Positions 27,923 to 39,900 of a DNA stretch of 64,000 bases are shown here, piece after piece. Within the stretch, counting starts at the first letter, position 1. The number at the start of each line of letters is the position of its first letter. The position numbers and the translations under genes were made by a program. The DNA comes from Pseudomonas sp. LBUM920 (GTDB taxonomy: Bacteria > Pseudomonadota > Gammaproteobacteria > Pseudomonadales > Pseudomonadaceae): the NCBI RefSeq assembly GCF_003852315.1, contig NZ_CP027762.1, forward strand, positions 3,701,501 to 3,765,500, in the 5' to 3' direction. The notes below the pieces were generated by a model. That model was not told the DNA's origin and did not search any database. It saw nothing but the letters and a program-made list of their open reading frames with translations.

Positions 27923-30900
27923 TCAAATCGCCTCTAGTTCGCTCAAAAAGTCACGAAGATCATCAAAATCTTCCGCGCTGCCGGCGCGGAAGGTGGCGGC
28001 GGCCTGCACATAGGCGCGCAGCGTTTCGGTCTGGAACACTTCAACCAGGGGCACTTCCAGGCCCAGCTCGGACTGGACCCGCGATGTGATCTGGATCGCC
28101 AGCAAAGAATGGCCGCCGACTTCGAAGAAGTTGTCGTCCATACCCACTTGCGGCAGGCGCAACACCTCGGCCCAGATCGCCGCAATCTGCTGTTCCAGTT
28201 CGGTTTGCGGGGCCACGTAGCGTTGCTGCATCAGGCTCACATCTGGCGCGGGCAAGCCTTTGCGATCGAGCTTGCCGTTGGGGGTCAGCGGCATCTGCGC
28301 CAGGCACATGAAATGCGTGGGCACCATGTAATCCGGCAGGCGGGTCTTGAGCGCACGGCGCAAGGCATCGCGGAACTCGGCCTGGTCGATCAGGGCCGGA
28401 TCGGCGGGTACGACATACGCCACCAGTTGCTTGCCGGATGGGCCCTCTTGAGCCACCACCACGGTTTCACCGACACTGTCCTGCTCGCGCAGACGCGCTT
28501 CGATTTCACCCAATTCGATACGGAAACCCCGGATTTTCACCTGATGGTCGACACGGCCCAGGTAATCCACCACGCCGTCCGGGCGACCACGGGTCAAGTC
28601 GCCGCTGCGGTACACACGGCTGCCGGGTTTGCCGAACGGGTCCGGTACGAAACGCTCGGCGGTCAGTGCCGGGCGCTCCAGGTAACCTCGGGCGACGCCC
28701 TCGCCGCCCAGGTACAACTCACCCGCGACGCCGATGGGTTGCAGGTTCAACTGCGCGTCCAATACGTATCCGCTGCGGTTGCCCAGCAACGTGCCGATGG
28801 GCGCATACACCGCGCCGCACGGGTCGCCCTTACGGGCTTTCCACAGCAGCGGCGTTACCACGGTTTCGGTCGGGCCGTAACCATTGAACAAGTAGGTGGG
28901 TTTCAGTGCGCGCCATGCCAGGTCGTAACTCGCCTGGGCTACCGCGTCACCACCGAAGCAGTAGACGCGCACTGCCGGTGGGTTGCCATCGCGTTCGGCG
29001 TGCTCGGCCAGTTGTTGGAGGTAAACCGGTGGGAACACCGCCATCGTCACATTGTGGCGGTGCATTTGGGCATAGGTGTACTCCGGCAGCCACAGGCTGT
29101 CGTCGCGGATCAGCACGCTGGCGCCGTTGATCAGCGGGTGCATCCAGCCTTCGTGGGAGCCGTCGAAAGCGAACGACATGAAGTGCAGCTCGCAGTCGGC
29201 CGGGCCGGTTTCATAGCGCTCGCCGGTGGCGATGATGTGCGCCACCAACGGGCCGTGGGACACCGCCACGCCCTTGGGCATGCCGGTGGAGCCGGAGGTG
29301 TAGATCACATAGGCGAGGTTGTCGCCATCCAGTGCGACCTGCGGTGCGGCATCGCTATAGTGGGCCCAGTCTTCGGTGCGATCGATTGCCAGCGTGTTCA
29401 CCCCCTGCGGGACCGGCAATTGCTGCAAGGCGCTGGTGTGCGTCAACAGCAACCGTGCGCGGCTGTCGTCCATCATGTAGAGCAGACGATCACGCGGGTA
29501 CTCAATGTCCAGCGGCACATACACACCACCGGCTTTGAGCACGGCGAGGAACGCCACCATGATTTCGGCGCTGCGCGGCATGGCGATCGCCACACGCACT
29601 TCCGGCCCCACACCACGAGCGATCAGCGCATGCGCCAGGCGGTTGGCCTGTGCATCAAGCTCGCCGTAAGTCAGGGTGTGCGAGTCGAATTTCACCGCCA
29701 CGGCATCCGGGGTTTCCCGCGCGCGGTCGGCGATCAGTTCGTGCACCAAGCGTGCGATTGAGAAGCCCGAGCCGGTGCAATCCCACAGGTGCAGAATGTG
29801 CTGCTGCTCATCCGCGTTCAGCAGGTTCAACTGCCCGATGGCCTGCTGCTGATCATCGACCATGGCCTGCAACAGGTTCTGCCAATGCCCGGCCATGCGT
29901 TCGATGGTCGCGGGGGCAAACAGATCAGTGGCGTAACTCAGGGATGCATGCAGTGCTTCGCGCGACTCTTCCACATCCAACGCCAGGTCGAACTGTGCCA
30001 CGCCCTCATCCCAACTCAACACCTCGACCTGCAGGCTCGGCAAACGCTGCAAATGGCTGCCCGCCGAGGTCACGCGGTGGTTGAACAGCACTTGGAACAA
30101 CGGGCTCAGGCTCATGCTGCGCTCGGGCTGCAGCGCCTCCACCAGTTGCTCGAAAGGCAGGTCCTGATGGGCCTGGGCTTCGAGGGAGCGTTGGCGCACC
30201 TGATGCAACAGTTGCGCCACGCTCATCTGGCCGTTGACGTCAGCCTTGAGCACTTGGGTGTTGACGAAGAAGCCGATCAGGCCCTCCGTTTCAAGGCGGT
30301 TGCGGTTGGCGATCGGCACGCCAACGCGCACATCTTCCTGACCGCTGTAGCGGTGCAGCAAGGCCTGATAGGCCGCCAGCAACACCATCGGCAACGTGAC
30401 CCCGGCCTGTTTCGCCACACGCCGCAAGCCAGCCAACAGCTGCGGTGTCAATTCAATGCCCAGGCGCGCACCGCGATGGGTCGGCAACGCCGGGCGCTGG
30501 TAGTCAAACGGCAACTCCAGTACCGGCTGCTCACCGCCCAACTGTTCACGCCAATACGTCAACTGGCGCGCTTTCTCGCCGGCCTCCATCCAGTTGCGTT
30601 GCCACAGGGCGTAGTCGGCGTATTGAATCGGCAACGCCGGCAGATTCGGCGTGTGGCCGTCGCTGAAGGCGGCGTAGAGTTTCACCAACTCCTCGACCAT
30701 CAGCTGCATCGACCAGCCATCGGAGACGATATGGTGCTGCACCAGCACCACCACATGATCGTCCGCGGCCAGGCGCAACAATTTCACGCGCAGCAACGGC
30801 CCGCGCAGCAGGTCAAACGGCTGCGCGACCGCCTCGGCCACCTGCGTCCTGAGCCCGTCTTCATCGGTATCGCAACGTTCGATTTCAATCAGGCCCAGCT

Positions 30901-33900
30901 CTTCAATCACTTGCACCGCGCCGCTCGCATCTTGGCGCAGATGCGTGCGCAGGCTTTCATGGCGCGCCAGCATGGTGTCGAAACTGCGTTGCAGCGCGGC
31001 CACGTCCAACGCGCCTTTCAAGCGCAAGGCGCTGGGGATGTGGTACGCCGAGCTGTTGGGGTCGAGCTGCCAAAGGAACCACTGGCGCTCCTGGGCGTAA
31101 GACAGTGGCAACGGCTGCGCGCGGTCGGCCTTAAGCAGTGCAGGCGCGGTGACGCCCTCCTCACCCAATGCACGCACAAAGTCACCGAGCACAGGCTGTT
31201 CGAACAGGGTCTTGAGCGCGACTTCCAACGCCAATACCTGACGTACTCGCGACACCACGCGCGTGGCCAGCAGCGAATGCCCGCCCAGTTCGAAAAAGTG
31301 GTCATCGAGGCCCACCTGCGGAACCTCCAGCACGTCGGCCCAGATCGCCGCAACCTGCTGTTCGCGCGGGCTGACGGGCGCCACATGGGCTTTGAGCAAC
31401 AGCTCGGCATCCGCCTTGGGCAGCGCCTTGCGGTCGAGCTTGCCGTTGGGAGTCACCGGCAGGGTTTCAAGGAATATCAGGTGCGCAGGCACCATGTAAT
31501 CCGGCAAACGCGCGCGCAGATCAGCCTTGTACTGCTCACGCAGGCTTGCCTGTTGCTCGGGAGCACAGGTCACCAGGTAGGCGATCAAACGGTCGTTGTC
31601 GGCCAGTACCACGGCTTCACGCACCGCCGCGTTCTCACGCAGGCAGGCTTCGATCTCACCCAGCTCGATACGGAAACCGCGCACCTTGACTTGATGGTCC
31701 ACGCGACCGATGTACTCCACTACGCCCTCCGGGCGATAGCGCGCCAAATCGCCGGTGCGGTACAGGCGTTCACCGGGTGCGCCATATGGGTTGGGCACGA
31801 AACGTTCGGCGGTCAGCGCCGGGCGCGCGTGATAACCGCGCGCCAGACCAGCGCCGCCGATCAGCAATTCACCGGCCGCCCCTTGTGGGCATGGCATCAG
31901 CCCGGCGTTGAGAATGAACAGCGACGTGTTGGCAATCGGGCGACCAACAAAAGGCTGCGCCTGCTCCAGGCGGTGAGCAGCCGACCAGATGGTGGTTTCC
32001 GTCGGGCCATAAAGGTTCCACACCGGACCCTGCAGGTCGAGCAGCCGTTGGGCCAGGTCGACCGGCAGCGCTTCGCCGCCACACAGGCATTTGATGCCCT
32101 GCAGCAGCGACGCGCGCGGGCTTTCCAGGAGCATCCGCCAGGTCGAAGGCGTAGCTTGCAGCACATTGGCGCTCTGGTTGTGCACCAGATCGAGAATCGC
32201 CTCCGGGTCGAGCGCCAGTTCCTGGCCGCTCAGCAGCACCGTGGCGCCCACGGTCAGTGGCACGTATAGCTCGAGGGCGAAGATGTCGAATGAGAAAGTG
32301 GTCAGCGACAAAACCCGCGCATCACTGCCGATCTGCAGGGTGTCGGCCATCCCGCAGGTAAAGCTGCACAGTGCCTGATGCCGCACCATCACGCCCTTGG
32401 GCTTGCCGGTGGAACCAGAGGTGTAAATCACGTAGGCCAGGTGCTCCGGCGTGACACGGACCTGCGGGTTGTGTTCGTCCACGCCCGCCTCATCGACCAG
32501 CAACACGTGCAGGCCCTGCGGCTGCGCCAGGCGACCATTGAGGTGTGGCTGGGTCAGCAACACCTGCGCTTGGCTGTCTTGGAGCATGAAGGCCAGCCGA
32601 TCCGCCGGGAACTGCGGGTCGAGCGGCACATAGGCGCCGCCGGCCTTGAGGGTCGCCAATAGGCCGACGACCATGTCCAGCGAGCGCTCGACATGCACCG
32701 CCACCAGCACGTCAGGGCCGACGCCCGCCGCAATCAGGCGATGGGCCAAGCGGTTGGCGCGGCGGTTGAGTTCGCAGTAACTCAGGGTGTCGCCATTGAA
32801 TTGCAGTGCGCTTGCGTCCGGTGTTGCCAGTACTTGCGCTTCGAACAACTGATGCACGCACCGCGTGTGCGGGTACTCGGCGTGGCTGTCGTTCCAGCTG
32901 TGCACCGTCTGTTGCCATTGCTGCTCGCTGAGCATCGGCAGTTCATCCAGCGCCTGCGACGCGTCATTCACCACAGCGCGCAGCAGGTTTTGCCAATGTT
33001 GCGCCAGGCGCGCAAGCGTCTCGGGTTCGAACAGGTCGGTGGCGTAGGTCAGCGAGGCCCACAGGCCGTCGGCAGACTCTTCGGTTTCCAGGCTCAAATC
33101 GAATTGCGTGGTGTGGCCGTCCCAATCCAGCGGCTCTAACGCCAGGCCCGGCAGTTGCACCGGGGCGGAGCGCAGGTTGTCCTGGTGATTGAACAGCACC
33201 TGGAACAGTGGGTTGTGGCTCAGGCTGCGCGCTGGCTGCAGCGCTTCTACCAACTGTTCGAACGGCAGGTCCTGATGGGCCTGGGCCTCCAGGGCGCGCT
33301 GCTTGACCTGACCGAGCAATTGCTCGAAGGCCATCTGCCCGTCAAGGTCGACCTGGATGACTTGGGTGTTGACGAAGAAACCGATCAGCCGCTCGGTTTC
33401 GAGGCGGTTGCGGTTGGCGATCGGCACCCCGACACGCAGCCTGTTTTGCCCGCAGTAGCGATGCAGCAAGGTCTGGAACGAGGCCAGCAAGAGCATGAAC
33501 AGGGTCACGTCCTGGCGCTGGGCCAAGGTTTTCAGGTCGGCCAACAGCGCAGGCTCGAGCTGGACCCGTTGACGCGCGCCACGCAAGCTCTGCACCGCAG
33601 GGCGCGGGTGGTCCAGAGGCAGCTCCAGTACTGGATGTTCATCGCCCAGGCACCTTTGCCAGTAATCGAGCTGGCGCTGTTTTTCACCGGCCGCCATCCA
33701 GCTGCGCTGCCACGCGGCGTAGTCGGCATATTGGATCGGCAACGCCGACAACTGAGCTTGGCCCTGATACAGCGCCACCAACTCATCCACCATCACGTGC
33801 ATCGACCAGCCGTCAGAGATGATGTGGTGTTGGGTGATCACCAGCACATGGTGCTCGGGCGCAATCACCAGCAGCTTGACGCGCATCAACGGGCCGTTGC

Positions 33901-36900
33901 GCAGGTCGAACGGGCGTTGGATTTCCTGCTCCACACACTGCTGGATTTGCGCAGCCTGCGCCCTCGCCTGCTGTACCGGTATCGCCAGGGTGGGATGGAT
34001 CACCTGCCAGGTCTGCTCAGCGTCTTCAACAAACGTAGTGCGCAATGGTTCATGGCGCAGCACCAGTGCCTGGAAAGCACGCTCCAGTGCGCCGATGTCG
34101 AGTTCACCGCGCAGATGCAGCGCCGTGGGAACGTGGTACGCGGCGCTGGCGGGGTCCAGGTGCCACAAAAACCACTGGCGTTCCTGGGCGAAAGACAGCG
34201 CTATCGGCTGCCCACGGCCCAGGGCCAGCAACGGTGGCGCGCTGTGCTGACGCAACCCCAGGCAGGCCGTAGCAAATGCTTGCAACGTCGGCTGCTCAAA
34301 CAGTGCGCGCAGCGGCACTTCCAGTTTCAAGTCATGGCGCACGCGGGAAATCACTTGGGTGGCCAACAATGAATGGCCGCCCAGCTCGAAGAAGTGATCC
34401 GTGAGGCCGACCTGTTCAACCTGCAACACCGCTTGCCAGATCGCCGCCAGCTGTACTTGCAGCGTGCTTTGTGGCGCCACATACGCCTGTTGACGCAGGT
34501 TCAGGTCAGGCGCCGGCAGCGCACGGCGGTCAAGCTTGCCGTTGTTGTTCAGTGGCAAAGCGTCAAGTACCAGCCAATGCCCCGGCACCATGTAATCCGG
34601 CAGAGACTCGCGCAAGGTGGCCGCCAGGGCTTGCCCGTTCAGGGTTTGACCGTGGGCAGGCACCACATAGGCGACCAGTTGCATGCCGACCGCACTCGGC
34701 TGGGCGATCACCGCGGCTTCACGCACCTGCGGCAAGGCTTGCAGGCAAGCCTCGATTTCGCCCATTTCAATGCGGTAGCCGCGAATTTTCACCTGATGGT
34801 CGATACGCCCGACGTACTCCAACGCACCGGCTTCGTTGTAACGCGCCAGGTCGCCACTGCGGTAGAGGCGTGCACCGGGCACCGCGGAAAACGGGTCAGG
34901 CAGGAAGCGTTCGGCGGTCAAGGCCGGGCGGTCGAAATAACGCTGGGCCAGGCCTGCTTCGGCGCCAATGCACAGCTCGCCGACGCCGTCAGTGGCCAGC
35001 AGTTCGAAACCACTGTCGAGCACATACAGCGACCGGCCGGCAATGGCCCGCCCGATCGGCACGCCAAACGCTTCACTGGCATCCGCCAGTTGGCAATCGT
35101 GCACGCTGGATACCACCGTCGCCTCAGTCGGCCCGTAGGTGTTGACCAGGCGTACGCCGCCCAGTCCTGCGGCGTGCCAGGCGCGTACGCCTTCTACCGA
35201 CATGGCCTCGCCGCCCACGTGCACTTGGCGCAGGTTGCCCAAGGTGCGTTGGTCGACGGCACACTCCTTGGCCAGCAAATACCAGTAAGCGGCCGGCAAG
35301 TCGGCCAGGGTCACGCCCTGCTCGACGATCTCGCGGGCCAGTTGGCCGGCGTCCCACAGCTCATCGCCGCGCATGATCAAGACCGCGCCCACGCACAGCG
35401 GTGGGTAGCACTGCTCGACAAAACCGTCGAAGCTGAAGGTCGCGAATTGCAGTACACGGTCTCGCGCACTCAGCCGGCTGTAGGCCTGCGCGCTGTCGCA
35501 GAACTGGCCGAGGGCGGCATGATCGATCGCCACGCCTTTGGGCAAGCCGGTGGAACCGGAGGTGTAGATCACATAGGCCAGGTCGGCCGCCGCCGCTTGG
35601 TTGGGTGGATTGGTCGCCGCGAAGGTGTGCAGTTCTTCACCGGATGCGCTGAAGTCCACACGAGTCAAGCCTTGTGGCAACGGCAAATCGGCAAGCAACC
35701 CGGTTTCGCTGAGCAGCAGGTCCAAACGGCTGTCGGCCAGCATATAGGCCAAGCGTTCGGCCGGGTATTTCGGGTCCAGGGGCACATAGGCAGCGCCGCT
35801 TTTGAGCACCGCCAGCAGGCTGACGATCAGCTGCGGACCACGCCGACTGGCCAGGCCAACACGCTGGCCCGGCCCCACGCCGAGCGCCAACAGGCGATGC
35901 GCCAAGCGGTTGGCCCGCGCGTTGAGCTGGGCGTAGCACAGGCGCTCATCGCCCGCCTGAACTGCCAGCGCATCAGGAGTGGCGTGGGCCTGGGCAGCGA
36001 TGCGCTCATGTACGCGCTGAGGACGCTGGGCGGCACCGGCAGATTGGCTGAGGGTGAGTACGTCGCGCTGTGCCGTGGCGTCCAGCAACTGCAGGTTACC
36101 CAGCGGCACACTGGCGTCCGTCACCAGTTGCGCCAGCAGGTGATGCAAGTTGGCGCCCAGCTGCTTGACCTGTTGCTCGCTGAAATGCGCGCGGTCGTAG
36201 CTGAAGTCCAGGCGCAGGCCGGCACCGAGCTCGACGCCCAGGGTCAGCGGGTAGTTGGTGCGCTCGTGGTTATGCATCCGGCCGAGGGTCAGGCCTGCCG
36301 GCGCGCCTTGCTTCAATGCTTCAGCCACCGGAAAGTTTTCGAACACCAGCAGGGTGTCGAACAACGCCGCACCTTGCTGGCCGGCCCACGCCTGGATGTC
36401 GTAAAGCGGCACGTGTTCATGGTCACGCAAGCTGAGGTTCAAGGCTTGCAGCTCATTGAGCCAGGCGCCGGCCGATTGGGCGGGCGACGCGGCACTGATC
36501 AGCGGCAAGGTGTTGATGAACAAGCCCAACTGCTGCTCAATCCCAGGCAGCGGCGCTGAACGTCCGGCGACGGTCGCGCCGAATACCACGCAAGCCTGGC
36601 CGCTGTAGCGTTGCAGCAACAGGCTCCAGGCGCCTTGCAGCACGGTATTGAGCGTGACTTTTTGTTGGCGGGCAAATTCGCTGAGGGCCTGGGTAAAGTC
36701 GTCGTCCAGCAGCACTTGATGGTCAGCCATGCCCACGCCACCAACCGGCGCACGCAGTGCCTGAGCCAGCAAGGTTGGCGCGTGCAAAGGCGCCAGGGCA
36801 TTTTTCCAGAACGCCTCGCCCGACGGCTGCTGTTGCAGCCAGCCCAGGTAATCGCGGAACTGCCCCAGCGGCGCCGACACCGCCTGGCCTGCGTAATGGG

Positions 36901-39900
36901 CTAGCACTTCGCCGAGCAACTGCGCGTTACTCCAGCCGTCCATCAGGATGTGGTGACTGGTGAAGATCAAGTGCCAGGCCGACCCTGTACTGCGCACCAG
37001 CATCAGGCGAAACAGCGGTGCGGCATTGAGTTCAAAGCCGCTTGAGCGCTCGGCATCGGCCAGCGCATCGAGGTCGGCATTCACGTCTTCGACCACCTGC
37101 AACTGCACGTCGACCTGACGCCTGATTACTTGATGGGCAATGTCCAGGCCCAGCCAGTGGAAGCTGCTGCGCAAGATGTCGTGCCGGTCCAGTGCCGCTT
37201 GCCAGGCGCGGCCGAAAGTCAGCAGGTCAAGGCCTTCAATGTCCAGGCGCAATTGGTTGATATAAGCCTGGCCCTCGGGCGCGTACAGGGTGTGGAACAG
37301 CATGCCCTGCTGCATCGGCGACAGCGGGTAAAGTTCGGCGATGTCCGGCCCGGCCACGGGCAGCGCATCCAGCTGCTGCTGCGTAATACGCGCCAGCGGG
37401 AAGTCCGACGGCGTGACCTGCCCGGCAGGCGTCGCACAGCAATGCTCGATCAACGCCTTGAGTTCCGTGGCGTAGTCATCCGCCAGGCGCTGAATGGTCG
37501 CAGCGTTGAACATCTCGCGACTGAAACCCCATTGCAGCGACAGCTCACCGCCATACACCTGCCCTTCCACCGTCAGCCAGTTGGCCAACGGTGCTTCGGG
37601 GTCCTGCGCCTGGCCGCTGCCTTCGCTGGCCGGGACAAAAAGCGCTGACTCATTGAACTGGCGGTCGAACTGCCCCAGGTAGTTGAAGGTGATACGCGGC
37701 GCAGCCAAATCGGCCAGAGCTTCACGCGATTGCGGTTTGCCCAGATAGCGCAGCAGGCCGTAGCCCACGCCCTTTTGCGGAACCGCGCGCAGTTGCTCCT
37801 TGATCGACTTGATTGCATCCGACAGCGTGCCTGCGGCCTGCAAACGCACCGGAAACAAGCTGGTGAACCAGCCGACCGTACGGCTCAGATCGAGGCTGTC
37901 GAACAGGTCTTCGCGACCATGGCCCTCCAGCTGGATCAGCGCGGCGGCCTGGCCGCTCCAGCGGCTGATCACGCGCGCCAGCGCCGTCAGCAGCAGGTCG
38001 TTGACCTGGGTGCGATAAGCCGCTGGCGCGTCTTGCAGCAGTTGCCGGGTGTGTTCGGCGTCAAGACGGGTTTCAAGCGTGGCGCCCAGCCGATTGTGCA
38101 GGCCGCCCTGCGGGTTATCGCATGGCAGCTCGGCATCGCCGGACTGCGCCAGCCAGAAAGGCAGTTGCTCATCCAGCGTATGCGCGTGCGCCTGCAGCTG
38201 CTGCGCCCACTGTTGATAGCTGCTGGTTTTGGCGGGCAATGCGGCTTGGCGGTAAGCCTGCTGCAGATCCTCCAGCAGCACGCGCCACGACACACCATCG
38301 ACCACCAGGTGATGGACCACCAACAGCAGTCGCTGGGCGCCATCAGCCAGGGTGACCAACGCCGCGCGCAGCATCGGGCCTTCTTCCAGGTTCAGGCTGC
38401 GCTGAGCCTCATCGCACAACGCGGCCAATTCAGCCTCGGTGTCGACGCTCGATTGCCACAGCACAGATTCAGCGGCCGGTGCGGCGTGGGCTTGCTGCCA
38501 GCCTTCGGCCTGCCGGGTGAATCTCAGGCGCAGGGCGTCATGGTGGTTGATCAACTGTGTGAGGGCGGCGTCCAGCAACGCCGGTTCCAGCGTTTCGCGC
38601 GGGGTCAGCAACAGTGACTGGTTCCAGTGGTGGCGCGCAGCAATTGCCTGGCTGAAAAAGGCCTGCTGCACCGGGGTCAGAATCACCTCACCGGCGACCG
38701 GCCCCTGATCGATAACCACTGCGTGCTCGAAGCTCGCCACCAGCGCCAGGCTGCGCACGCTCTGGTACTGGAACACGTCGCGCGGGCTCAGGCGAATGCC
38801 TGCCTGACGGGCACGGCTGACCACCTGGATGGAGATGATCGAATCGCCGCCCAGCTCGAAAAAGTTGTCGTCCACACCCACGTGTGGAACGCCGAGTACA
38901 TCACTCCAGATCGCCGCGAGGGCTTTTTGCAGGTCGCTCGAAGGCGCGATGAATGCCTGTTGCGACGCAGCCTCCGGCAGTGGCAAGGCTTTGCGATCGA
39001 GCTTGCCGTTGGCGGTGACCGGCAACTGGGTCAGCACGACGAAATGGGTCGGCACCATGTATTCCGGCAAACTGCTGAGCAGCCAGGCCTTGAGGTCCGC
39101 TGGCTCCTCGCTGTCGAGCACCAGGTAGGCGACCAACTGCTTGCCACCCTGCACCAGCACCACTGCCTCACGTACCGAAGGGTGTTGGAGCAGGCGCGTT
39201 TCGATTTCGCCCAGCTCAATGCGCAAGCCGCGCAACTTTACCTGATGGTCAAGACGGCCGAGGTATTCGATCACGCCGTCAGTGCGCTGGCGCACGCGGT
39301 CGCCGGTGCGATAAAGGCGCTCGCCGTTGACGAACGGGCTCGGCACAAAACGCTCGGCAGTCAGCGCCGGGCGCCGGTGATAACTGCGCGCCAGGCCGAT
39401 ACCGCCCAGGTACAGCTCGCCGGACACACCGGCCGGCACCGGGTTGAGCTGAGCGTCGAGCACGTAGGTGGCGAGGTTAGCGATGGGCCGGCCGATGGGC
39501 ACGCTGTCGGCGCCTTCATCGATGCAGGTCCAGTGGGTCACGTCGATGGCCGCTTCAGTCGGGCCGTAGAGGTTGAACAACCCGGCTGCTGGCAGCTTGG
39601 CAAAGACCTGACGTTGCGCATCCAGCGGCAAGGCTTCACCGCTGCAGACGATGCGCTTGAGGCTGGCACAGCCTTGCACGCCCGGCTCATGGATAAACGC
39701 CTGCAACATCGACGGCACGAAGTGCAAAGTGGTGATGGCGTGGCGGTCAATGGTTTCGATCAACCGGGCCGGCTCGCGGTGTTCGCCAGGGGCTGCGACC
39801 ACCAGGCGCGCGCCGGTCATCAGCGGCCAGAAAAATTCCCACACCGACACGTCAAAACTGAACGGGGTTTTCTGCAGCACCGCATCACTGGCCGTCAATT

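Noticed and set aside
16718..32269. Long open frames (up to about 826 codons) on the plus strand opposite the NRPS genes
   Set aside because: They are antisense shadows of high-G+C coding sequence, contain no recognisable domain, and the minus-strand frames show all NRPS motifs in order.
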